From JAUYIV01 sp040882645 (GTDB lineage Bacteria; Actinomycetota; Acidimicrobiia; Spongiisociales; UBA11373): DNA of 16,080 bases. The translations under genes and the position numbers were made by a program. A model generated the notes under the pieces. That model did no database searches, was not told the DNA's origin, and saw only the letters and a list, made by a program, of their open reading frames with translations. The DNA is taken from the NCBI GenBank assembly GCA_040882645.1, contig JBBEAX010000073.1, positions 1-16,080 on the forward strand, read 5' to 3'. Position 1 is the stretch's first letter; every line of letters starts with the position of its first letter. Shown here one piece after another: positions 1 through 6,392 of this stretch.

Positions 1-260
1 CCCATCGTCTCGAGTTCGAGGACGGATTCGCCGACGACAACGGCAACCCGAACCCCGAGCTACCCACCATGACCATCGTGGTCACCCTCAACCCGACCGC
101 TGCCGGCACCCGGATGGCGATCGAAACCACCTTCGAATCGGTCGAGGCGATGGAGCAGATCCTCGCCATGGGCGCCGAAGAGGGCATGAAACAAGCGATG
201 GCGCAGATCGAGGGGCTTCTCGCCGACATGGCCCAGCGCCCGGGGGATTCGGTGTCGTAG
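1..260 (+). CDS. SRPBCC/AHSA1-like protein, C-terminal part (gene enters from the left edge)
   Basis: The reading frame is open from base 3 to a TAG stop at 258-260, so only the C-terminal part (about 85 residues) is seen. It contains two beta-strand-like stretches (TMTIVVTLNP, GTRMAIETTF), then a long amphipathic helix with EAMEQILAMGAEEGMKQAMAQIEGLLA. This strand-strand-long-helix ending is typical of SRPBCC-fold proteins of the AHSA1 (Hsp90 ATPase activator homologue) group, which bind hydrophobic ligands in the cytosol. The internal ATG at 69 is a Met within the fold and not a likely start. The specific ligand cannot be told. The gene converges with the SHOCT gene, with a hairpin between them. 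Confidence 0.75.
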   Translation, partial: HRLEFEDGFADDNGNPNPELPTMTIVVTLNPTAAGTRMAIETTFESVEAMEQILAMGAEEGMKQAMAQIEGLLADMAQRPGDSVS

Positions 261-261
261 T

Positions 262-290
262 CGGTCCTCGACGGAGACCGACGAGGACCG
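262..290. terminator. Hairpin between convergent genes, possible bidirectional terminator
   Basis: CGGTCCTCG (262-270) and CGAGGACCG (282-290) form a perfect 9-bp stem with an 11-nt loop, starting just past the stop of the left-edge gene and lying between two convergent genes. There is no T-tract on either side, so intrinsic termination is only suggested by position. Confidence 0.35.
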
Positions 291-354
291 GGTCGACCGC
301 TGCCGTGATCCTGGGGCAGCATCCGATTCTTCGAGGTGGGTCGATGGGCCGCCA

Positions 355-612
355 CTAGCCGCCGGTGAGGACCGACTTCCGCTCCCGATACTCGTCGCGG
401 GTGATCGCCCCTTCTGCAAACCGGCGATCGAGGATGCGAAGCGCCTCCTCCTCGCTCGAAGGCAGATGCCCGGGACCGCGGCGAAACAGCCAGGCGATGC
501 CGAGGACGACGGCTCCCCAGAAGATCGCCATCCACGCCATCATGCCGCCCGCCCACCACCCGTCCCCATGCCACCCGTGAGCGAGCAGGGGGATCAGGCC
601 GGTCATCTGCAT
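355..612 (-). CDS. Small membrane protein with SHOCT domain
   Basis: 85 residues. The ATG at 612 has GAGGAG about five bases upstream. The N-terminal part is rich in Trp, Gly and His and leads into one membrane helix (about residues 23-43, GMMAWMAIFWGAVVLGIAWLF). A basic linker follows, and then a SHOCT-type helical hairpin (about 53-82, EEEALRILDRRFAEGAITRDEY). SHOCT domains are short oligomerisation modules at the C-terminus of many small bacterial membrane proteins. The cytosolic side is probably the SHOCT side, given the basic RR after the helix. No enzymatic residues are seen and the function is unknown. Confidence 0.85.
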   Translation of the reverse strand: MQMTGLIPLLAHGWHGDGWWAGGMMAWMAIFWGAVVLGIAWLFRRGPGHLPSSEEEALRILDRRFAEGAITRDEYRERKSVLTGG

Positions 613-726
613 GTCGACTCCTCTCGCTGCCCCCGGGGTACCGGGAGCAGTTCACCCAGCGTGCGTCGCTTCGTCGATCGGCGATAGGGTCCAACGTCAC
701 CCGGAGCACACGCTCAGTGGGAGTGG

Positions 727-897
727 TCAGCCCTGAGGCTTCGGGGGTTCCCGGTGGCGGCTCCGTTCGATCGAGCTTTGGGTGATCTCGAGGCTGCAGC
801 TCCCGAAGGTGGTGCAGTGGCGGTAGCACGCCTCGGCCCATTCCTTGTCCGGGTAGTGGAGGCCGCAGTAGTCGCAGCGATGCACGTCGGTCGCCAT
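727..897 (-). CDS. 56-residue Cys/His-rich, zinc-finger-like small protein
   Basis: The frame from ATG (897) to TGA (727) encodes MATDVHRCDYCGLHYPDKEW... ending ...REPPKPQG. It has the arrangement C8-x2-C11, then C24, H28 or C29, and C34, followed by SLEIT. The compact spacing, aromatic residues and acidic/Trp motif (DKEWAEAC) look like a genuine small metal-binding fold, and I recall similar small Cys-rich proteins near metal-handling genes. The overlapping frame at 714-905 gives a low-complexity Arg/Thr/Ala protein and is its shadow. The ribosome binding site is weak. Metal binding is inferred from the Cys/His pattern; the function is unknown. Confidence 0.65.
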   Translation of the reverse strand: MATDVHRCDYCGLHYPDKEWAEACYRHCTTFGSCSLEITQSSIERSRHREPPKPQG

Positions 898-1025
898 CGG
901 CCCACAGCCTATTCGCCAACGTGCTGCCGTCTTCCGCCGCCCCTCCGGTCGCCAGCGAGACCGTCCTCGACCCGACGATGGGATGAACCCAGTAGCCGCA
1001 GGCCCCCACCCGCTAGCGTTCTTGC

Positions 1026-1775
1026 GTGCCGTATCTGTGGATCAAATGGCTCCACATCGCTTCGGCGCTCGCCTTCGTGGCCATCCACGGAGCCTCGGTG
1101 ACGGTGCTGTACGCCCTTCGGGGCGAGCGAGACCGACAACGGTTGCTGGCCGCACTCGACTTCTCGGCACGGACCGCCACCGCGATGTACCTGTCGCTTG
1201 TCGCCGTGGTCGGGTCCGGGGTCTGGCTGGGGTTGGCGCGACGCCCGTTCCTCTCCGAACCCTGGTTCTGGTCGTCGCTGGGAATCCTGACGGTCACCAC
1301 AGTGCTGATGGTGGCGCTGGCCAAGCCCTTCACCGCCCGGTTGCGCGCCGCCTGCGAGATCCGCCCCTCGGGGGTGCCTCGTAAGTCGGATGCCGAGATC
1401 GCCCTAATGCTTCGTTCAGGCCGGGTCCACCTGATCACCGCCATCGGTGTCGGCGCGTTGGGCCTTCTGCTGTACCTGATGGTCTTCCAGCCACCACTGT
1501 GGTCGACGGCGGCGAGCCCGGTCACCACCACCGTCCCCGGTCAAGATGCCCTCCTCGCCCGGGGCAAGGCGATCTTTGAAGCGCGTGCCGGCGGGGTGGG
1601 TTGCATCGTCTGCCATGGTGCCGACGGCCTCGGTACCGCCGCCGCCCCGGCGATCACCGGCGAGACCCGCGACGATATCGAACGCGCCCTCGGCGAGGTG
1701 CGGCAGATGAGGATCGTCGAGCTGACCGAGAGCGAGCTCGACGCCGTGGCCGCCTACGTGGCCACACTCCCCTGA
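1026..1775 (+). CDS. Four-helix membrane protein fused to a cytochrome c domain
   Basis: 249 residues from a GTG start at 1026; no clear Shine-Dalgarno is visible. Four membrane helices are seen at about residues 8-30, 52-70, 81-99 and 134-154; the membrane part resembles small integral membrane families such as DUF2269 or CopD-like proteins. A Ser/Thr-rich linker then leads to a class I cytochrome c domain (about 175-249) with the heme motif C193-I-V-C196-H197. M228 (RQMRIVELTESEL) is a plausible sixth heme ligand, and the closing helix (LDAVAAYV) is typical. The heme domain should lie outside the membrane. An electron-transfer or heme-sensing role is inferred. The stop lies 22 bases inside the end of the convergent iron-sulfur gene. 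Confidence 0.85.
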   Translation: MPYLWIKWLHIASALAFVAIHGASVTVLYALRGERDRQRLLAALDFSARTATAMYLSLVAVVGSGVWLGLARRPFLSEPWFWSSLGILTVTTVLMVALAKPFTARLRAACEIRPSGVPRKSDAEIALMLRSGRVHLITAIGVGALGLLLYLMVFQPPLWSTAASPVTTTVPGQDALLARGKAIFEARAGGVGCIVCHGADGLGTAAAPAITGETRDDIERALGEVRQMRIVELTESELDAVAAYVATLP

Positions 1776-3493
1776 TCGCCGCCGATTGGATCGAGCGGCC
1801 GCGGGGCGGGCCCCTCGAGGACTTCTCCATTGGTCCCGAAGCGAGAGCCGTGGCAGGGACAGTCGAACGACCCCTCCGAAGGATTCCATGCCACCGTGCA
1901 GCCGAGGTGGGTGCAGCGCGCCGACATCAGGTGCAGCGTCCCCTCGGGGTCCATGTACGCCGCGACCGGCTGCCCGTCCTGGTCGATGACCCCCCCGTCG
2001 CCCGGCTCCAACTCCGACTCCCGTTGCTTGACCGTCCGGCAGAGCAGCACGTCGCAGCGGGCGCCCTTGAGCACCTCACCCGGAACCGATAGCCCGGCCC
2101 GAAGACGCAGCCCGGCCATGCCCTTGTTGCCGACGACGATCAGGTCGGTACCGGTGTCCTCCGCTACGTCGAGGATCCGCTGCGCCGGGCTGCCCTCGAG
2201 GCGCCGGGTGGTGGTGGGCACCGTCCCGGCGTAGACCGAGACGGTGTCGGAGAGGATCAGGTCGCCGGTGTCGGGATGACCCACGAATACCAGGTCGACG
2301 ACTGCGCCCACCGCCCGGGCGAGGTCGTAGCCGCGGCGGGCGGAGCGGTCGGCGGTGCGGGAGCCGTCGGTGGCGATGAGGATCCGTCGATAGCGCTCGG
2401 GACGGCGATCCCCAATGCGGGCGACCACCAGTACGTCGCCCGGCGAGCGGTGGGACACCCGTGCCGGTAGCCGGGCGAGGCGATCACCACCGCGCCCGAC
2501 CACGATCAACCCGGCATCGCGGTCGGAAGCGATCGAGTGCAGAGTCGGTGCCGGCGACCCCGGCGCCACCAGCCCGTGGACGCGTTCGGGGGCCAGCCCC
2601 GCGGCCCGCATTCGGCTACGGGCGTCTTCGAGCGTCGCCTCGGCGTCGGGCCCGGGGACGGCGGCATACACCATTGTCACCTCGGCACCCACGGCCCCGG
2701 CGACGCTCGCCGCCACCCGAAGGGTCTCCTCGCTGGTGCCCTCGTGGGCGCCGACGATCGCCCGGCGATAGGCCGGCACGGTGCGACTTTCGGGACTCTC
2801 GGCGGCCACCGCCGCCGCGGCCGCCGGATTGGGTGCGCTGAACCCGATCTCGCGGTGGGTGCCGTCACAGAACGGCTTGTTCTTCGAATGCCCGCACCGG
2901 CACAGCGCTATCCGATTGCGCACCTCGAGCGGCACCCCATCGCTGCGCTCCACCCGGATGCCGCCGGTGACCCAGAGGGGCCCGTCGGTCACGGGCGAGA
3001 TGGCGCGGGGGAGATCGGGTTCGATCACCTCGCCGTCGAGTTCGAGTACCAGCGTGCCCGACGGGCAATGCTCGACCATGGCCACGACCTCGACGCGGAC
3101 ATTGGGGTCGGCGGTGTCGGGAAGCAGCTGGAACCAGTCGGAGATGGCGTTGGCGCAGAAGCTGGAGTGGGCACACAAGTTCCCCACCCGATGCACGGTG
3201 AGCCCAGGCCCCTGGTGTGCCCGACTCCGCTCGAAGAAGGGCTCGTTGGGTGCCTCTTCGGTGCCGTCAAAGCCCACCCGCTTGTGGCTGCCATCGCAGA
3301 ACGGCTTGTTGCGCGACTGTCCGCAGCGGCACAGCCAGGTAGGGGTCTCGTGGGGAAGCTCGGGGTCCGTGGCCCATGCGACCGGGTCGCCCGCCGCGGT
3401 CCGCACGATCCGCTTGGGGACCAACGGAAGGCTGGCCCGGACCTCATATGGCCCGTTCTCGGTGACGACGATCTCGGGTTGGGTCACAGGCAT
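1754..3493 (-). CDS. CDGSH / 4Fe-4S-like / CDGSH / USP / USP / Rieske fusion protein
   Basis: 579 residues from the ATG at 3493 (MPVTQPEIVV), with GAGGG immediately before it. The frame is open to 3577, but the extra residues do not fit the family start. Domains in order: CDGSH iron-sulfur site 1 (C55, C57, C66, H70); a divergent mono-cluster ferredoxin-like region with C107, C113 and C143 (LCAHSSFC, EHCPSG); CDGSH site 2 (C198, C200, C209, H213); universal stress domain 1 (about 243-359, VVGRGG); universal stress domain 2 (about 369-486, ILIATDGS and VVGNKG); and a Rieske [2Fe-2S] domain (about 495-567, C527-T-H529-L-G-C532 and C545-P-C547-H548). The first third matches a known stand-alone CDGSH protein of about 220 residues. 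The added stress and Rieske domains make an unusual multi-cluster redox protein, probably cytosolic since no signal peptide is seen. Which reaction it supports is unknown; redox sensing or stress-coupled electron transfer is inference. Confidence 0.9.
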   Translation of the reverse strand: MPVTQPEIVVTENGPYEVRASLPLVPKRIVRTAAGDPVAWATDPELPHETPTWLCRCGQSRNKPFCDGSHKRVGFDGTEEAPNEPFFERSRAHQGPGLTVHRVGNLCAHSSFCANAISDWFQLLPDTADPNVRVEVVAMVEHCPSGTLVLELDGEVIEPDLPRAISPVTDGPLWVTGGIRVERSDGVPLEVRNRIALCRCGHSKNKPFCDGTHREIGFSAPNPAAAAAVAAESPESRTVPAYRRAIVGAHEGTSEETLRVAASVAGAVGAEVTMVYAAVPGPDAEATLEDARSRMRAAGLAPERVHGLVAPGSPAPTLHSIASDRDAGLIVVGRGGDRLARLPARVSHRSPGDVLVVARIGDRRPERYRRILIATDGSRTADRSARRGYDLARAVGAVVDLVFVGHPDTGDLILSDTVSVYAGTVPTTTRRLEGSPAQRILDVAEDTGTDLIVVGNKGMAGLRLRAGLSVPGEVLKGARCDVLLCRTVKQRESELEPGDGGVIDQDGQPVAAYMDPEGTLHLMSARCTHLGCTVAWNPSEGSFDCPCHGSRFGTNGEVLEGPAPRPLDPIGGDQGSVAT

Positions 3494-3630
3494 CCCTCGC
3501 TGACCACGCAGCGTACCCGCGACCATGGGCACAGGCCTGGCCGCCGTCCATCGAGCAAGGCCTTCGGCGTCACACACGACGCCGCTCCCCGGCCGAGTCG
3601 ATTCCGGCCCGACCCCTACGGTGAGTCAGC

Positions 3631-3660
3631 CGATGATCTCGGCGGCGTCGGAGATCATCG
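3631..3660. terminator. Perfect 10-bp inverted repeat, possible terminator or operator
   Basis: CGATGATCTC (3631-3640) and GAGATCATCG (3651-3660) are perfect arms around a 10-nt loop, in the 214-base gap between the start of the iron-sulfur fusion gene and the end of the lipoprotein gene, both on the minus strand. It could end transcription of the lipoprotein gene or serve as a regulatory dyad about 140 bases upstream of the fusion gene. There is no T-tract. Apart from this dyad nothing else was recognised in the gap. Confidence 0.4.
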
Positions 3661-3707
3661 CCTTCGCCGAGGACGGAGAGCGACTCGATCGGTCGGATGG
3701 TCCCAAC

Positions 3708-4076
3708 CTATGGGAGCGTGATGGTCTTGCCTTCGGGTGTGGTCACGGTTCCGGTGCCCGTCTTGTAGACGTATCCGTCGGCAGTGACCTCGAACTCCAG
3801 CGGGGCGTCCTCACTGCTGTCGAAGGTGTAGTCCTCGAATTCCGACTCGCCGATCCACCGGTGGACCAGACCCTCACACCACATCGTCGGCGACCCGCCC
3901 GACGAGAACCGGTACTGGATCTCACCGACTGTGCGCATCTGCGCGCCGGGGAGCAGCTCGACGGTGCCGTCGGCCTCGCATCCCGACACCGAGTACCACT
4001 CGATGGTGAACGGCCCTCCCCCACTGCAGGCCCCCAGAACGAAAACGAGCATGGCGGGAGCGGCCCACCGACGCAT
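3708..4076 (-). CDS. Small secreted lipoprotein
   Basis: 122 residues. I chose the ATG at 4076 because GGAGGT sits six bases upstream and it puts a lipoprotein signal at the N-terminus: MRRWAAPAMLVFVLGACSGGG, lipobox LGAC, lipidated Cys at residue 17. The frame is open to 4136, but that start would bury the signal. The mature part is beta-rich, with two further Cys (SGCEADG, MWCEGL) that may form a disulfide, and ends in alternating Thr/Gly strands (YVYKTGTGTVTTPEGKTITLP). It is expected to be anchored outside the cytoplasmic membrane. No family was recognised and the function is unknown. Confidence 0.8.
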   Translation of the reverse strand: MRRWAAPAMLVFVLGACSGGGPFTIEWYSVSGCEADGTVELLPGAQMRTVGEIQYRFSSGGSPTMWCEGLVHRWIGESEFEDYTFDSSEDAPLEFEVTADGYVYKTGTGTVTTPEGKTITLP

Positions 4077-4196
4077 AGCGACCTCCACTTCGTCGCAGTG
4101 ACCGTCCCGCTCCCGCGGGGCGAGCGATAGGGGCATTGGTCACCGACCGATCATTCCGAGATCGCCAGAGGGAACCTCTTGAGGCCAGGCGCCCGC

Positions 4197-4517
4197 CTAC
4201 AGACCCAGCTGCACGCGCATGGTCCGCTCGACCGCCTCCATGTCCGGCGCGGTTAGGCGACCCAGGCGGCTCTCGAGTCGAGCCTTGGTCACGGTGGTGA
4301 CCTGGTCGGCCATGGCCTTGTGCCGGGTGCCAGCTACCTCGACGTATGCCTCGCTCGGATAGAGCCGATCGACGTTGGAGGTGAGCGGCACCACTTGCAC
4401 CCGATTCAGCGCGGCGTTGGCGGCGTCGTTGCTGACGATCACCGCCGGCCTGGTCTTGCGGATCTCTCCGCCCCGGCCCGGCTCGAAACCGACCCACCAC
4501 ACGTCAGCGCGTCTCAT
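4197..4517 (-). CDS. mazF: MazF/PemK-family endoribonuclease toxin
   Basis: 106 residues from the ATG at 4517 (MRRADVWWVGFEPGRGGEIRK); in-frame Met codons upstream, out to 4535, are alternatives. It is full-length for the family. It has the N-terminal RGDIWWV-type strand, the conserved Arg in KTRPAVIVSND (R23) and Thr in VVPLTSN (T46) that form the active site of MazF enzymes, KAMADQVTTVTKARL, and the C-terminal VERTMRVQLGL. MazF toxins cut single-stranded RNA at short sequences and are held inactive by the partner antitoxin. The start overlaps the end of the antitoxin gene by 14 bases, consistent with coupled translation. A decayed second copy of the C-terminal half lies at 5161-5266. Confidence 0.93.
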   Translation of the reverse strand: MRRADVWWVGFEPGRGGEIRKTRPAVIVSNDAANAALNRVQVVPLTSNVDRLYPSEAYVEVAGTRHKAMADQVTTVTKARLESRLGRLTAPDMEAVERTMRVQLGL

Positions 4518-4734
4518 CGGCGACATCTTCGACAAGGCCCTCCGCCCACTCGGCGGCTTCCGACTCGCGCCGTTCGTCGGCGGCCATGGCGCGATACGCC
4601 TCCTCCAAGTCCCCGTCGACTACGTGGGGCCGGGCGAGATCCTCGAGGAAGCGGCTGATCTTCCGGCGCCCGATGCGCCGGTGGAGCCCCTCGTAAACCG
4701 CCTCGTCGATGGTGATCGTCAGTTTCCGCCGCAT
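4504..4734 (-). CDS. mazE: MazE-type ribbon-helix-helix antitoxin
   Basis: 76 residues from the ATG at 4734 (MRRKLTITIDEAVYEGLHRR). The frame is open upstream to 4833, but the ribbon-helix-helix strand (KLTITID) is at the right place from this start. Residues 1-38 form the DNA-binding ribbon-helix-helix, with R19-R24 and SRFLEDLARPH in the helices; the acidic C-terminal half (EAYRAMAADE, EWAEGLVEDV) is the expected toxin-wrapping tail. It overlaps mazF downstream. The palindrome a few bases upstream is the likely binding site for its own repression. Confidence 0.9.
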   Translation of the reverse strand: MRRKLTITIDEAVYEGLHRRIGRRKISRFLEDLARPHVVDGDLEEAYRAMAADERRESEAAEWAEGLVEDVADETR

Positions 4735-4755
4735 ATACGTATTGTACACGTGTAC
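4735..4755 (-). promoter_or_regulatory. mazEF operator and -10 region, probably leaderless
   Basis: GTACACGTGTAC (4744-4755) is a perfect 12-bp palindrome, and ATACGTAT (4735-4742) is a second, 8-bp one directly before the mazE ATG. On the minus strand TACAAT (4746-4741) is a good -10 box only six bases upstream of the ATG, so transcription should begin at or next to the start codon. No convincing -35 box was seen. A palindrome overlapping the promoter is the usual autorepression site of such antitoxins; leaderless translation is inferred. Confidence 0.6.
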
Positions 4756-4937
4756 CTCTGGAGGACCGGTCCGATCAAGATACGAGCGGTCGGTGACACG
4801 AACCGGTGGTGGAGGCCATCCGTTGAAGGACATTCACCCGACACGGCCTGACCGGCACCCCCCGTACCCCCGGTGTACGGTCTGCCTGCTGATCGAGGGG
4901 ACCTGCAGATGATTCGAGCCATCCGATGACTCTGGGC

Positions 4938-5135
4938 ACCGCCGGTGTGCTTGAAGATGGCGCCGCCCGCCTCCCCGACCATCGCCGAGACGAGATCGTC
5001 GTGGCGAGCGAGCGATTGGCGCATCGCCTCAGGCTCAGACTCCCAGAGACGCGTGCTGCCCTCGATGTCGGAGAACATGAAGGTGACGACACCACTCGGC
5101 AGGGACACACGGACAAGATAGTGATGGGCATCCAT
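4938..5135 (-). pseudogene. N-terminal fragment of a class III nucleotidyl cyclase gene
   Basis: The frame from ATG 5135 encodes a clear cyclase beginning: LPSGVVTFMFSDIEGSTRLW, then EAMRQSLARHDDLVSAMVGEAGGAIFKHTGG. This is the first metal-binding Asp region and the following helix of the soluble type found at the N-terminus of large cyclase-ATPase regulators. The match ends at the point where TGDG should follow, and the downstream frame has no cyclase sequence, so about two thirds of the catalytic domain is lost. It is unlike the membrane cyclase at 11576-12817 in its motifs, so it did not come from that gene. It is probably an insertion or deletion remnant. Confidence 0.75.
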
Positions 5136-5160
5136 GGGTGCCGTGGGGGTTGGGTTGCCG

Positions 5161-5266
5161 CTACAAGGCGAGATACACGCAGGTTGCCCGCTCGACCGCC
5201 TCCATGTCCGGCCCGGTCAGCCCCGATGTGCCGCCGGAGCCGAGCCTTGGTCACGGTGGTAAGCAC
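5161..5266 (-). pseudogene. Frameshifted C-terminal remnant of a second mazF
   Basis: Reading leftwards from 5266, LTTVTKARLRRHIG matches the intact MazF at VTTVTKARLESRLG; after one frameshift near 5220 the other frame gives LTGPDMEAVERATCVYLAL and a TAG stop at 5161-5163, matching LTAPDMEAVERTMRVQLGL. At the DNA level a stretch around 5187-5215 is almost identical to 4223-4252 of mazF. The N-terminal half with the active site is absent, so this copy is dead. Either a second mazEF was present or an internal duplication occurred, followed by decay. Confidence 0.75.
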
Positions 5267-5366
5267 GCCTGCACAAGTCCCCTGGGCCGCGGCCCCACCC
5301 GGACATCGCCGCAGGTTCCGCAGGGTATCCCTGGGCCGTATCGGGCATCGCCAAGCTGGTTGACGA

Positions 5367-5726
5367 CTAGGTGTGAGCGAGTTCGGCCCGTCGCTCGTGC
5401 CACTCCTGCTGGGGGCTTACCTTTGGTGTTCGAGGGGGGAACACGAACAGCCCGATCGGAGTGCCCCCGGTAGCGAGGATCGCCTGAATCACAAAGTCGC
5501 GCGCCAGGGCCGCCGCTGACGCCTCGTCGTGCGCTGAAACCTCCAGCTCGACATCGACTTCACCGCGAGCGAGCGCGGCACCGACCGACGAGTCGTACGT
5601 GACGTCAGTCTCGCGTTCGAGCATCGCGTCCATCAGCGCATCGACCGCCTCGTCGAGAACCTTCCCCGTGACTGGATGGCTCTCGCGGTCGGTGACGATG
5701 AAGCCGAAGCTAAAGGGATATTTCAT
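5367..5726 (-). CDS. Hypothetical partner of a HicA-like protein (possible antitoxin)
   Basis: 119 residues from the ATG at 5726 (MKYPFSFGFIVTDRESHPV), with GGGAG eight bases upstream. The ATG overlaps the TGA of the upstream HicA-like gene in an ATGA junction, so the two are translationally coupled. The protein starts with a beta strand and has an acidic helix (LDEAVDALMDAMLERETDVTYD), a second strand (EVDVELEVSAHD), a helix (ASAAALARDFVIQAILATGG) and a strand (PIGLFVFPP): a beta-alpha-beta-beta-alpha-beta-like pattern with a charged tail. It is not recognisably HicB. Position after a HicA-like gene and the acidic composition suggest an antitoxin, but this is inference only. Confidence 0.75.
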   Translation of the reverse strand: MKYPFSFGFIVTDRESHPVTGKVLDEAVDALMDAMLERETDVTYDSSVGAALARGEVDVELEVSAHDEASAAALARDFVIQAILATGGTPIGLFVFPPRTPKVSPQQEWHERRAELAHT

Positions 5727-5944
5727 CGTGTCGTCTCCCAGCAGGTTCTCCGCTTCAGCCAACGCCTCAGTTGCTTTTCGTAGTTCTGCTTTGGCGTCAG
5801 GTGGACTGTCTTCTTGTGCATCATCGGACAGGGACAGTAAATCTTGAAGTAGGAGTCGCCGCCACCCTCCACCCGCCAGTGCCTTGCTTCAGCGTCGCGA
5901 AGTACCCGTTCCAGTTCCTTGACGGAGTGCCGGGGGCGGGCCAA
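5723..5944 (-). CDS. HicA-like small basic protein (possible mRNA-interferase toxin)
   Basis: 73 residues from a TTG start at 5944; no in-frame ATG gives a longer sensible start. It reads MARPRHSVKELERVL, helix (RDAEARHWRVEGG), strand (DSYFKIYCPCP), strand (KKTVHLTP), and a basic helix (EKQLRRWLKRR). This alpha-beta-beta-alpha order with a closing basic helix resembles the double-stranded-RNA-binding-like fold of HicA toxins (strand, VTVP strand, KGTLRxIL helix). The usual HicA catalytic His before the first strand (GSH) is not there: the position reads GDS, while H43 and H48 flank the second strand. The paired downstream gene and a truncated paralogue nearby support a mobile two-gene module. 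The DNA here is visibly less GC-rich than its neighbours. Confidence 0.7.
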   Translation of the reverse strand: MARPRHSVKELERVLRDAEARHWRVEGGGDSYFKIYCPCPMMHKKTVHLTPKQNYEKQLRRWLKRRTCWETTR

Positions 5945-6061
5945 GTTATGGAACCCCCGTGCTCGTCGTCGTTGATGTAGATAACGCTAGCGAGGCCAGA
6001 AAAATGCCCGCTGGCTCCTGGGGCCGTGACGTAACTACGGCTATTTGGGCTGGGTCTTCTT

Positions 6062-6205
6062 TCAAACTGACCCACTACCCGGGCACGGGTAATACAGCTT
6101 GAAGTAGGCGGAAGGCCTTACGGCGCGCCACTCCCGTTCCTTGGCGGATCGAATGATCGCCTCTACTTCAGCGTTCCGATGAGTCGGTCTCCTACGAGGC
6201 GGCAT
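6062..6205 (-). pseudogene. Truncated second copy of the HicA-like gene
   Basis: From ATG 6205 to TGA 6062 the frame encodes 47 residues: MPPRRRPTHRNAEVEAIIRS, then AKEREWRAVRPSAYFKLYYPCP and GSGSV. It aligns without gaps problems to the intact HicA-like protein in RPxH, ExE, the REWR/RHWR helix and SxYFKxYxPCP. It stops where the second strand should begin; just past the stop another frame reads KKTQPK, close to KKTVHLTPK, so a point frameshift plus further loss is likely. The C-terminal basic helix is missing. An alternative is a short functional peptide. Confidence 0.7.
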
Positions 6206-6210
6206 CCGCC

Positions 6211-6255
6211 CCGATCGTGACCGCTCCGGCACCCGAGGTCAACCCCCACGATCGG
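6211..6255. promoter_or_regulatory. Perfect 9-bp dyad upstream of the truncated HicA-like copy
   Basis: CCGATCGTG (6211-6219) and CACGATCGG (6247-6255) are perfect inverted arms 27 bases apart, the inner one only six bases upstream of the ATG at 6205 on the minus strand. It may be a relic operator of the HicA-like module, or structure downstream of the dprA stop at 6393. The rest of the 187-base gap shows nothing else. Confidence 0.4.
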
Positions 6256-6392
6256 TCGCCAGGATCCTCGGCGAGATCCCCTGGGGCGCGACGGTCCACC
6301 CCTCGCTGCTAGGACTGTCAGGCAACCCCGTCCTCGCAACCCATTCCTGCCTCCGCCGGACTGCACTATCCCGGGGTCGAAGACTGACCCGG

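Noticed and set aside
2537..3721. A 394-residue plus-strand frame opposite the iron-sulfur fusion gene.
   Set aside because: It is rich in Gly, Arg, His and Pro with no domain and lies wholly opposite a gene with many conserved motifs; a GC-driven shadow frame.
5821..6075. A minus-strand frame of 84 residues between the HicA-like genes.
   Set aside because: It has no sensible fold or RBS and its DNA is explained partly by the intact HicA-like gene and partly by the decayed copy.
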